From NCBI GenBank assembly GCA_027076905.1, contig JALTGP010000271.1:1-48576 (forward strand): a DNA stretch of 48,576 nt, written 5' to 3'. Positions within the stretch are counted from its first letter, which is position 1, and every line of letters starts with the position of its first letter. The DNA comes from Campylobacteraceae bacterium (GTDB lineage Bacteria > Campylobacterota > Campylobacteria > Campylobacterales > Sulfurovaceae). Positions 19,722 through 29,245 of this stretch are shown here, in pieces. The notes under the pieces were generated by a model. It was not told the DNA's origin and made no database searches. It saw nothing but the letters and a program-made list of their open reading frames with translations. The position numbers and the translations under genes are program-made.

Positions 19722-20024
19722 AAATTTCCTTTTTTAATTCAATAATTTTAAAGGATTATAGTATTATTTCTTTAAAAATTAGGCTTTTTATTATAATTGA
19801 AATCATTGCCAATCTTAAACCTCTCCTCACTCTATGATTACTATATACAAAATATAACATCACTGATAATGTTAAGTACTGTTTTTTTATAACAATAATG
19901 TTTATAACAACCGATATTATGGGTACGTTCTATCTATAAATTATATTTTTTTACCCTATTTTCATTTTTATATTTGCTCTAAAATGATACACTTCGCAAC
20001 TCACTCACAATTTAAAGTACAAAC

Positions 20025-21125
20025 ATGAACTATTTAAAAGATTTAGAACAGATTATTAATATAAACTCGTTTACCAAAAACCAAAATGGCGTTAATATGG
20101 TCTCCAAACAGATGAGCATATGGCTAGAGGAACTAGGCTTTGACAACCACTGTCATGAGCGTTCTCATATCGGCAATCATCACCTCTATACCTCTCCTAA
20201 AACAGATGGTATAAAAATTTTACTTTTGGGTCATAACGACACTGTATTTCCCAAAGGAAAATTTGAAAACTATTCGGAGGACAGTGAGTGGATTTACGGT
20301 CCTGGGGTTTGTGATATGAAGGGTGGAAATATAGTAGCACTTCAAGCACTTCGTAATATCTACGCCAAAAATAACAAAATAGAGAATATAGATTTTTTAT
20401 TGGTATCTGACGAAGAGACAGGAAGTGACGATAGTAAACTTCTCTCCTCTTCTCTTGCCAAGGATTATGATGTATGTTTTGTTTTTGAAGCAGCAGGAGA
20501 GAACCTAGAGGTGGTTACAGGACGTAAAGGGGTTGGTACATTTACCATTGATATCGAGGGGAAAGCTTCTCATGCAGGAGTTCGATACACAGAAGGTATT
20601 AATGCTAATCTTGAAGCAGCTCATAAACTCACAGAACTCACAAAACTCACCAATTTGGAAATAGGAACAACGGTTAATGTTGGTAAGATAGAGGGTGGAA
20701 TTGGTGCTAATACCATCTCTCCTTCTGCCAAGCTTCTTTTAGAACTTCGTTACACACAAAATTCTGAAAGAGATAGGCTTTTGAAAGCATTAGAGGAGAT
20801 TACAAATAACTCTTATGTAAAAGAGACAAAAGCCACCCTTTCAGGGCTTATTCAGCGTGACGTGATGGAAGCAAATAAGGCACAATCAGAACTAATCAAA
20901 AAAATAGAAGCATTATCAAATACAAAAATTTTAACAGAACAGCGTGGTGGCGTGAGTGATGCCAATATCATCGCTTCAAAAGGGGTTACAACAATTGATG
21001 GATTTGGCCCTTTTGGAGATGGTGACCACACTGTAAAAGAGAGAGCCTTAAAAAGCTCTTTTATTCAACGAATAGACTTAATGACAACAATTTTAGAGCA
21101 TCATCAAACATTAAAGAAATTTTAA
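20025..21125 (+). CDS. M20 family metallopeptidase (carboxypeptidase G2/ArgE/DapE-like)
   Basis: LLLGHNDTVFP, GVCDMKGG, VSDEETGS, GKASHAGV, FGDGDHTVKE active-site motifs. Confidence 0.92.
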   Translation: MNYLKDLEQIININSFTKNQNGVNMVSKQMSIWLEELGFDNHCHERSHIGNHHLYTSPKTDGIKILLLGHNDTVFPKGKFENYSEDSEWIYGPGVCDMKGGNIVALQALRNIYAKNNKIENIDFLLVSDEETGSDDSKLLSSSLAKDYDVCFVFEAAGENLEVVTGRKGVGTFTIDIEGKASHAGVRYTEGINANLEAAHKLTELTKLTNLEIGTTVNVGKIEGGIGANTISPSAKLLLELRYTQNSERDRLLKALEEITNNSYVKETKATLSGLIQRDVMEANKAQSELIKKIEALSNTKILTEQRGGVSDANIIASKGVTTIDGFGPFGDGDHTVKERALKSSFIQRIDLMTTILEHHQTLKKF

Positions 21126-21145
21126 CTTACTAAGGAGAGAAGAGA

Positions 21146-22066
21146 ATGCCAAACAAGCGAACAATAGGAATGTGGCTCTATAAAAATGGTGGAGGATATG
21201 CCATTGGAGAAAAGATTATTTCAAAACTACAAGAGCGTAATATTGAGACTATTGATGATATAGATCTCCATAAAGCAATAGCTCAAAATAAAAATATTGT
21301 ACATAATGGTGTAAAACTAAACAAACTTGACCTCTTTTTCTCCTACAATGCAGGGGAGCAGACTGTCTATCAAACTTATCTCTATCAAGCACTTAACCGT
21401 ATTATTCCGATGATTAATTCATACGACTCTTTTCAACTAACAGAGGACAAATTTCAAACCTCATTTGTATTGAGAAATGCAGGAGTTAATACCTCTGATT
21501 ATAAACTTTTTCACCGTGATGATGCCTATCAAGGTCTTAAAAAAGTGCTTAAAAAATGGGGTGGAATGGTATACAAACCAACCAATGGTTGGGGAGGCTC
21601 GGGACTGACCAAAATAGAAGATAAAGAGAGCCTACAAGCATTAGTTCCAACACTTAACCAAAGCAATAGACGTGAAGTTTTTGTTGAAAGATTTATAACT
21701 TATGATAAAACCGATTTCAGAGTAGATGTTGTCGATGGTCACTTTGTAGGCTGTTATGGACGTAAAGCAGGTGGTAATGACTGGAGAACCAATGTTACCT
21801 CAGGGGGTTCGGTATTTATACGTGAACCAAATGATGATGTAATAGACATTGCTCTCAAAGCAGCAGCTGCGTGTGGTACTGATATTGCAGGAGTAGATAT
21901 TATTTTTGATCAAGAAAAAGAGAGATATGTGGTACTAGAAGTCAATGGAATTCCTGCTTTTGCCACACCATCACAAGAGAAGATGGGACTTGATTTTAAT
22001 GATAAAAAGATAGAGCTCATTGTAGATATGATAGACCGAAAAACAAAAAAACAGAAAAGTAATTAA
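21146..22066 (+). CDS. RimK-type ATP-grasp ligase (1)
   Basis: YKPTNGWGGSGL, RTNVTSGGSV, GVDIIFDQEKERYVVLEVNGIPAF. Confidence 0.85.
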   Translation: MPNKRTIGMWLYKNGGGYAIGEKIISKLQERNIETIDDIDLHKAIAQNKNIVHNGVKLNKLDLFFSYNAGEQTVYQTYLYQALNRIIPMINSYDSFQLTEDKFQTSFVLRNAGVNTSDYKLFHRDDAYQGLKKVLKKWGGMVYKPTNGWGGSGLTKIEDKESLQALVPTLNQSNRREVFVERFITYDKTDFRVDVVDGHFVGCYGRKAGGNDWRTNVTSGGSVFIREPNDDVIDIALKAAAACGTDIAGVDIIFDQEKERYVVLEVNGIPAFATPSQEKMGLDFNDKKIELIVDMIDRKTKKQKSN

Positions 22067-22120
22067 TAAAAAGATAATTAATAAAAAGATAATTAATTAA
22101 AAAAGTAATTAACAACAAAA
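22060..22120. repeat. Tandem about 15-bp repeat (TAATTAATAAAAAGA)x2 plus two diverged units
   Basis: 22060-22074 and 22075-22089 identical; 22090-22105 and 22106-22120 diverged copies. Confidence 0.75.
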
Positions 22121-22137
22121 TAACTAAGGAAGATATT

Positions 22138-23376
22138 ATGGGATTAAAAAACGAAGAACTACCAACACTTGGATTTTTATACATGGATTATGTATTAAGA
22201 TTTTTTGACTACTCAAACTTTAAAGGATGGCCAAATAAGATTGAAGAGGTGACATACCACTGGGGAAATGATAAAGATAGATTTATCGCTGAAGTTAAAA
22301 GAAAAAAGATTGATGTACTTATTGGAAATATTCCTGCAACAGCCTACGAGACTTTTAGAGAGATAGCAAGAGCGTTACCAAATGTAAGATTTGTACCCTC
22401 TTTGGATACACAGTTTTCCAATAAATCAAAAGAGAATGTAACCCGTTTTGCGTGGAAATATAATTTGCCAATTCCAAAAACATATATCTATTACCACAGA
22501 GATAATGCAGATAAGTTTCTCAAAAAAACAAAGTATCCAAAAATTGTCAAAAAATCTTATGGACCATCTAACTATGGTGGATACTTTGTACATAAAGTTG
22601 ACTCTTATCAAGAGGCAAAAGAGCTCTATGCCAGTAAAAAATATCACCCAATGTATTTCCAAGATTTTATTCCAATGGAAGCAGATATTCGTGTAATGCT
22701 TATTGGTCACAAACCTGTCTGTGCATTCTGGAGACGTGCACCTAAAGGGGAGTGGTTAACCAATACAAGCCAAGGTGGAGAGATGGACTACATGGACGTA
22801 CCTAAAAATGTTCTTGAACTCGCAGTACGCACCTCTAAAGCTGCCAAAGCTGAATACTGGGCATGTGATGTTGCTTATGGTAAAGATGGTAAAGTAAGAA
22901 TTTTAGAGTGTGCCACTGCATTTGCTGCATTCCCATACATCAGAGACTGGATTGGTCAGTACCTTATGTGGAATCTAAGTGAAGGAAGATTCAGAAAACC
23001 ACATATGCCAATGTTTAATTGGGAAGAGCTTGGTAAAATCTCTCCTAATTTACTTAGAACCATGAGACATATCACTTTTGGAAAATACTCAGCCTCTTAT
23101 GATGGTTCTTACTTTGGTAATAAGAAAAAATCATACGGTGAGGGAACAGTATATTTACATGACCTTGATGAGAGCTATCCTGTACTTGAAGTAGCAGAAA
23201 GAACCTCTGAAGAGTGGCCAAGTGAAAAATGGAATTATCAAGATAGATTTAAACTTAAAAGTATCAAATCAATGAAAGTTCCTGCCCTCAAAGAGGAGGA
23301 AGCACCTGAAGTTTCAGGAGACGAATCAGCTACTACTGAGGCTGATGAAGAGCTAAATACAGCCTCATCAAACTAA
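22138..23376 (+). CDS. RimK-type ATP-grasp-fold protein (2) with acidic C-terminal tail
   Basis: KKSYGPSNYGGYFVHKV, EWLTNTSQGGEM, WACDVAYGKDGKVRILECATAFAAF; tail KEEEAPEVSGDESATTEADEEL. Confidence 0.8.
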   Translation: MGLKNEELPTLGFLYMDYVLRFFDYSNFKGWPNKIEEVTYHWGNDKDRFIAEVKRKKIDVLIGNIPATAYETFREIARALPNVRFVPSLDTQFSNKSKENVTRFAWKYNLPIPKTYIYYHRDNADKFLKKTKYPKIVKKSYGPSNYGGYFVHKVDSYQEAKELYASKKYHPMYFQDFIPMEADIRVMLIGHKPVCAFWRRAPKGEWLTNTSQGGEMDYMDVPKNVLELAVRTSKAAKAEYWACDVAYGKDGKVRILECATAFAAFPYIRDWIGQYLMWNLSEGRFRKPHMPMFNWEELGKISPNLLRTMRHITFGKYSASYDGSYFGNKKKSYGEGTVYLHDLDESYPVLEVAERTSEEWPSEKWNYQDRFKLKSIKSMKVPALKEEEAPEVSGDESATTEADEELNTASSN

Positions 23377-23380
23377 ACTT

Positions 23381-23407
23381 TTAACCTCTTTTGAGGTTAA
23401 TTTTTGT
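23381..23407 (+). terminator. Intrinsic terminator
   Basis: TTAACCTC-TTTT-GAGGTTAA followed by TTTTTGTT. Confidence 0.75.
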
Positions 23408-23445
23408 TAAAATTCTCCTGAAATTATCATTAGGGGATTATTAAC

Positions 23446-26019
23446 ATGAAACAACAATATCGTTCATACCAAGAGAGTTCTGACTTTCTTATAGAGTGTA
23501 CCAAAAAATATCCAGATATTATCTCTGTTAGCACCATCGGAAAAAGTTGGGAAGACAGAGATATACTCTTAGCAACCATCTCTTTAAATGTAGCATTTGC
23601 GAACATCAAACCTGCTCTACTTTTTACAGGAACTGTTCATGCTCGTGAGTGGATTGGTAATGAATTGGGTATTGAATTTATTGACTATATTCTAAAGAAC
23701 TACAAAAACAATCCTCAAATTTTGACAACCCTAACCAATAACACATTATATTTGGTTCCCTGTCTAAATCCTGATGGATTTGAGTACAGCAGACAACACT
23801 TCTCATTTTGGAGAAAAAATAGACGGGATAATAGGGACGGAACATTTGGGGTTGACCTCAATCGTAACTTCTCCATAGGCTATCGCAAATCAACACAGAC
23901 CAACTCAAATGTTTATGGTGGTCCTGAGCCTTTTTCAGAACCTGAAACCCGAGCGATTAAAGAGTTTGTAGATACCCATACCAACATCACCATTGCTCTT
24001 GATTATCACTCACAAGGAAATGTATTTTTCCCTGCCCACAAGTTTAACCATGAGATGGAGCTAGAGGGAACTGACCTAAACTCACTTTGTGCAAATATGA
24101 ACTACTATATTAACAAAGTAACAGGAAGACGATATGGCATAAATAGAGGAAAACCACCCACAAAACTTATCTCAGGTTCAGGAAGAGAGTACTACTACTC
24201 AAAAGGTATCTTGCCTGTAGTTGTGGAGGTAGGGACGCGAAATATTCCTGATTATATGCAAAATATGTCAGAATCCATCAATGAGAATATCCCTGCACTA
24301 CTCTATGCCCTAAGTGAAGCGAAAAACTACAGTCACAATGCACCTAAAAGAGTAAAGAATTTTCATATCAACTCCTTCTCCTCTCATGAGTGTCACCTCG
24401 CATGGGAGTATGAAGATAACCGAGATATCTATTTTGAAATCTATAGAAACTTAAACAATAAAATGGCGTGTAACGACTCCTCTCTCATTGGTATCACCTG
24501 CAACAATGAGTTTAAAGATGAAAACCTAAAAAGTGGGACACGGTATCTATACTACATTCGAGCTATTGATAAACTCTCACTCACAAAATCCCCTTATGCA
24601 CCAAAAGTAAAACTAAAAACACTGCTTGAAGACAATGAGTTTGCAAAAACCATCTTTCCAAATAAATCAAAAATAGGCTATGTTGCAGAGAAAACACTCG
24701 AAGCCAACATCAGTCACTTTGGGAGAAACTCTCTAAAGGTTGGGGTCAGTAGTGGAAGAGGAATCTCTTATGGTGTTATGGAGTTTGACTTGACGGGAAT
24801 CCCAGAAAATGCAATTATTTTAGATGCTAAAATCTCTCTCTATCCACTCAACAGAGTCTCTGCCAAAATAGAAAAGTATGGAGAGTGGTCACTCTCTATT
24901 ATCAATCAAAAAACCATTGCTGATATCCAAGACTATCATCAAGTCCATGAGGCAAAACATGTAAAAACAGTAGGTAAAAGTGTCCCATCAGAACAGTTAA
25001 CGCAAGGGATTTGGAGTCATTGGGACTTCAACGAGTTTGAGAGAAAAACACTCCAAGAGGAGCTTTCCAAAAGAAAAGTGATTTTTAAACTTGAAGGGCC
25101 AAAAGAGCTTCCTATCGGAAGAGATTCTCAAATCATGGTATTTGACTTGGGTTATGGCAATCAAGGTGGAGGACTTCACTACCGTCCCTCTATTGATATC
25201 AAATACACCATTCCATCAGAACAAATCTCTATTGAACTCTCCAATGCCATCACCATCTCAGAAGAGATAGTAATCTCCAATAAACTCGCTTGTGGATTTG
25301 ATAAAAATAAAAACAAAGTCTACGCCTATATGTCCTTTGACCTCTCAGCACTCCCTGACAATCAAGAGACCGTCATCACAGAAGCATGGATTGAGATTCA
25401 CAACGCCTCAACCGTCAAAAAAGAGATTGATATTCGCTATGATGTGGAGTTTGTTGATTTTGATGAACTCTCCTACTCTGATATCAAAGAGAGAGAACGT
25501 ATAGAATACATCGGCTACGAAGTAAGCTCCCATGAACTAGGACGCAAAAAATGTCATAATTTCGCCTTTGACCACTACTCAAAACTTGCCCTTGAAGAGA
25601 TGCATGAGCAGGACAAAGAGGCGAAGTTTATTATCCGTCCCACCTCAGTTTTAAGCCGTGAACACCTTATCAACTGGGTACATGAGGGGGAAAACTCAGC
25701 CAAACTGGTCATCAACTACATTGTAAAAAGAAAACACCCACTACCAAATCCAGAAAATCTAAAAGCCCATGTGGACAAAGAAACTGTAAAAATTAGTTGG
25801 GACAGAATCAAAGATGATGCGTGTATAGGCTACTATGTTGTTAGAAACAGGTGGCACAAACCCAAAAACCCATTTGATGGAGTAAAACTCTACGCAGGAG
25901 CAGACAACTTCACCTATGATACCTTTGGTTCAACCACGCTTAGTAAGTTCTATACAGTATTTTCATATGATGATGTGCCTAACTATAGTGAGGGGGCGGT
26001 GATTGAGTATAAAGCATAA
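23446..26019 (+). CDS. M14 zinc carboxypeptidase with Fn3-like and DNRLRE-like C-terminal domains
   Basis: TVHAREWIGNE (HxxE), VDLNRNF, ALDYHSQGN, VVVEVGT; Fn3-like CHLAWEYEDNRDIYFEIYRN; DNRLRE-like SYGVMEFDLTGIPENAIILDAKISLY. Confidence 0.88.
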   Translation: MKQQYRSYQESSDFLIECTKKYPDIISVSTIGKSWEDRDILLATISLNVAFANIKPALLFTGTVHAREWIGNELGIEFIDYILKNYKNNPQILTTLTNNTLYLVPCLNPDGFEYSRQHFSFWRKNRRDNRDGTFGVDLNRNFSIGYRKSTQTNSNVYGGPEPFSEPETRAIKEFVDTHTNITIALDYHSQGNVFFPAHKFNHEMELEGTDLNSLCANMNYYINKVTGRRYGINRGKPPTKLISGSGREYYYSKGILPVVVEVGTRNIPDYMQNMSESINENIPALLYALSEAKNYSHNAPKRVKNFHINSFSSHECHLAWEYEDNRDIYFEIYRNLNNKMACNDSSLIGITCNNEFKDENLKSGTRYLYYIRAIDKLSLTKSPYAPKVKLKTLLEDNEFAKTIFPNKSKIGYVAEKTLEANISHFGRNSLKVGVSSGRGISYGVMEFDLTGIPENAIILDAKISLYPLNRVSAKIEKYGEWSLSIINQKTIADIQDYHQVHEAKHVKTVGKSVPSEQLTQGIWSHWDFNEFERKTLQEELSKRKVIFKLEGPKELPIGRDSQIMVFDLGYGNQGGGLHYRPSIDIKYTIPSEQISIELSNAITISEEIVISNKLACGFDKNKNKVYAYMSFDLSALPDNQETVITEAWIEIHNASTVKKEIDIRYDVEFVDFDELSYSDIKERERIEYIGYEVSSHELGRKKCHNFAFDHYSKLALEEMHEQDKEAKFIIRPTSVLSREHLINWVHEGENSAKLVINYIVKRKHPLPNPENLKAHVDKETVKISWDRIKDDACIGYYVVRNRWHKPKNPFDGVKLYAGADNFTYDTFGSTTLSKFYTVFSYDDVPNYSEGAVIEYKA

Positions 26020-26046
26020 AAACTAAAGTATTTTAAAGGAAATAAC

Positions 26047-27696
26047 ATGAAATACACCAAATTTAAAACCATACCTATAGAGAATCGAACATGGATAGAC
26101 AAAACCATAGACAAAGCACCCATTTGGTGTTCTGTCGATTTACGAGATGGGAATCAGTCATTGATAAAACCGATGAGCTTGGATAAAAAAGTAAAGTTTT
26201 TCAAGCTTTTGGTTGAGATGGGATTTAAAGAGATAGAGATAGGATTTCCCAGTGCAAGTGAAGTAGAGTTTGAGTTTACACGCTACTTGATAGAGAATAA
26301 TTTAATTCCAGATGATGTAACAATTCAAATTTTAACCCAAGCCAGAGAGCATTTGATAGCACGAAGTGCAGAAGCATTACGGGGAGCTAAAAATGTAATT
26401 GTTCACTTATATAATCCAACTTCAGCCATGCAACGCAAGATAGTTTATGAGAAAAGTCAAGAGGAGATTATCCAAATGGCACTTCAAGGAGTGAAGTGGA
26501 TAAAAGAGCAATTTGGTAATTTTGAAGGGGCAGTACGTTTAGAGTACTCTCCTGAGAGTTTTACCCAGACGGAGTTGGAATTTTCAGCCAAGATATGTAA
26601 TGCCGTGGTAGAGGAGTGGTACAGAGATAATCATAAAGAGGATAGAGTTATCTTAAATTTACCCTCCACTGTGGAGGCATCAACTCCCAATGTCTATGCT
26701 GACCAGATAGAGTGGATGGGTCGTAATATTGTGCAACGTGATAGAGTAGAGATAAGTGTTCATGCACATAATGACCGTGGCTGTGCCGTAGCATCAACTG
26801 AGTTGGCTTTGATGGCAGGAGCTGACAGGGTTGAGGGGACATTATTGGGCAATGGAGAGAGAACTGGAAATGTTGATATTGTCACAGTTGGATTAAATAT
26901 GTATACCCAAGGAGTTGACCCACAATTGGACTTTAGTGAGGTAGATAAAATTGTCAAAATTGTCGAAGATAGCAATGAGATAAAAACCCACGTTCGTCAC
27001 CCCTATGTAGGAGAGTTGGTCTATACGGCATTTTCAGGTTCACACCAAGATGCGATAAAAAAAGGTATGGCACAACAGAAAGAGAATGCGTTATGGTATG
27101 TTCCCTACTTACCAATCGACCCCAAAGATGTGGGGCGAAATTATGATGCGATTATCCGTATTAATTCCCAGTCAGGAAAAGGTGGTGTAGCCTATATTTT
27201 AAATAGCCAATATGGCTATGCTATCCCTAAGCGAATGGAACCACATATCGGGAAAATTATCCAATCCAAAAGTGATAAAATAGAGGGGATAATGAGTGAA
27301 ACAATGATAAAAAAGGAGTTTGAAAAGATATTTTTAAACCGAAAAGAGAGCATATCTATTGCCAATATCAAGATAGATATTGATGGGCATGAGGTACGCG
27401 TCGATGGGGATTTTAGTATTAGAGGAGAGACCCATCACCACTCCATCACCTCATCAGGCATTATCTCTGCTATCTCCAAAATATTTAAAGAGCATCAAAT
27501 AGAGTTTGAGGTTATCGAGTACTCCGAACACGCCAAAACCATCGGAGAGGATGCCAAAGCCCTTGCCTATTTTGGGATTCAAGTAGAGGGACAAGCCTAT
27601 TATGGTGTAGGAGAGGATATCAATATCTCTTACGCTTCAATGAATGCTTTGGTTTCAGCTCTCAATGTAGCAATCAACCCTCAAGCATCTCTTTAG
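26047..27696 (+). CDS. leuA: 2-isopropylmalate synthase
   Basis: APIWCSVDLRDGNQSLIKPM, SVHAHNDRGCAVASTELALMAGADRVEGTLLGNGERTGNVD. Confidence 0.95.
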   Translation: MKYTKFKTIPIENRTWIDKTIDKAPIWCSVDLRDGNQSLIKPMSLDKKVKFFKLLVEMGFKEIEIGFPSASEVEFEFTRYLIENNLIPDDVTIQILTQAREHLIARSAEALRGAKNVIVHLYNPTSAMQRKIVYEKSQEEIIQMALQGVKWIKEQFGNFEGAVRLEYSPESFTQTELEFSAKICNAVVEEWYRDNHKEDRVILNLPSTVEASTPNVYADQIEWMGRNIVQRDRVEISVHAHNDRGCAVASTELALMAGADRVEGTLLGNGERTGNVDIVTVGLNMYTQGVDPQLDFSEVDKIVKIVEDSNEIKTHVRHPYVGELVYTAFSGSHQDAIKKGMAQQKENALWYVPYLPIDPKDVGRNYDAIIRINSQSGKGGVAYILNSQYGYAIPKRMEPHIGKIIQSKSDKIEGIMSETMIKKEFEKIFLNRKESISIANIKIDIDGHEVRVDGDFSIRGETHHHSITSSGIISAISKIFKEHQIEFEVIEYSEHAKTIGEDAKALAYFGIQVEGQAYYGVGEDINISYASMNALVSALNVAINPQASL

Positions 27697-28309
27697 CTTT
27701 GGCAATACAGGAGTCTATCAAAGGGGTATCTGCCACCTCAAATCTACAGCCACGGGGAAGATGCTCCTTGGTAGCATGACCAATTAATACAGCCCTATAA
27801 CTCGCATCCCAACTAAAATTTTTAAAGAAACAGTTGATAGTAGAGGGCGAAGTAAAGATAATAATCGCATCTTTTTCTGGTTGTTCATATAGCAAATATC
27901 GTACACATGAGGTATGATAGATAATCTGCTCTTTTAATCCAATCCCACTCTTCTCCAAATAGCCTTTACTATCAAAAGAGACCTCTTTAGGTCGTAGATA
28001 GAGTAAGTTTTTATCACTAAAGAAGCTCTTGATATCCTCTGCTAGAGATTTACCATAGAATGATTTTGGATGATAGATAACCTCTCCTCCTAGCTCCTCT
28101 ATCTTCTTTTTAGTCGCTCCACCAATAGCAATAGAGGGGTAATCTCTCCATTTTTCATCAATCTTATTGGCAGTTACAACTGCTTGTTTTGACGTGAATA
28201 TAAGCGTATCAGACGATGAAAAATCTATGCTTGTAGCGACCGTCTTAAAAGATATCATAGGCAAGAGGTGTGTTCCCTCTTTTTTGAGAGGAGAGAGGAG
28301 ATATATCAT
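27674..28309 (-). CDS. hemD: Uroporphyrinogen-III synthase
   Basis: HemD-like fold motifs (LIFTSKQAVVTAN, IAIGGATKKKIEELG, IIFTSPSTINCFF, VLIGHATKEHL). Confidence 0.8.
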   Translation of the reverse strand: MIYLLSPLKKEGTHLLPMISFKTVATSIDFSSSDTLIFTSKQAVVTANKIDEKWRDYPSIAIGGATKKKIEELGGEVIYHPKSFYGKSLAEDIKSFFSDKNLLYLRPKEVSFDSKGYLEKSGIGLKEQIIYHTSCVRYLLYEQPEKDAIIIFTSPSTINCFFKNFSWDASYRAVLIGHATKEHLPRGCRFEVADTPLIDSCIAKAKEMLEG

Positions 28310-29223
28310 TGGCGTACTTGACCTAGTTTTTTGCCCTCTGATATGGCATTGTTTATCTCCTCATCATCATATGGATCATAGTGAGGGGTAATAACCCATC
28401 GTTTTTTCTCATCTAAAAGAGCTATTTTGTCCTCTATTTGGTCAGAGATACGATGAGCCTCTATCAGATACATATTGGGTTGGAGTACCAAATGAAACTC
28501 CACGAAGTTTATCGTCCCATCAGTTCGAGTTTTAAGCCAATGAAAGCCATTGACCTCGGGGTGCGAACCGATAAGTTCTCGTATCTCATCAACCGTCTCT
28601 TTCTCTAAAGCTCGGTCAAGCAAAATAGCAATCCCCTCCTCTATAATTTCATAAGCAGAGTAGATAATATAGATACCAATTCCAAAACCAAACAGTGCAT
28701 CAATCCACTCCCAACCTGTAGCATAGACAATACCTAGAGCCAAGAGAATCACCCCATTGCTCCAAAGGTCGGTTTGGTAGTGTAAAGCATCAGATTTAAT
28801 CACAAGATTATCGGTCTCTTTTGCCACTTTTAGTAGATACTGAACAAGCACAAAAGTCACTATTATAGAGATAAGCATAACGGTAATCGCAGGAGTAAGA
28901 AGCTCTGTTTTTGAGCCATGTATCGCTTTTTGTATCGCTTCATAGATGATGTAAAGTCCTGATATTGTGATAACTGTCCCCTCGATTACTGCTGCGATGG
29001 CTTGAACTTTCCCCTTTCCATACTGAAACTCCTCACTCGCTTTCTCTTCTGATTTTTTAATCGCAAAGAAGTTAAAAATGGAGATAAGAGTATCAAGTAA
29101 AGAGTCAATCGCCGATGCCAAAACAGCCACTGAGCCTGATGCAACCCCAATAAAAAACTTGATAAGCGTTAATATCGTTGCCACAATGGTAGCAACAATG
29201 GTAGCTCTTTTTTCTGATGACAT
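28306..29223 (-). CDS. Cation diffusion facilitator (FieF-like)
   Basis: SAIDSLLDTLIS (DxxxD) and SDALHYQTDLWSNG (HxxxD) metal sites; TM helices. Confidence 0.92.
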   Translation of the reverse strand: MSSEKRATIVATIVATILTLIKFFIGVASGSVAVLASAIDSLLDTLISIFNFFAIKKSEEKASEEFQYGKGKVQAIAAVIEGTVITISGLYIIYEAIQKAIHGSKTELLTPAITVMLISIIVTFVLVQYLLKVAKETDNLVIKSDALHYQTDLWSNGVILLALGIVYATGWEWIDALFGFGIGIYIIYSAYEIIEEGIAILLDRALEKETVDEIRELIGSHPEVNGFHWLKTRTDGTINFVEFHLVLQPNMYLIEAHRISDQIEDKIALLDEKKRWVITPHYDPYDDEEINNAISEGKKLGQVRQ

Positions 29224-29245
29224 AATTTTTCCTTTAAGATGTTAA

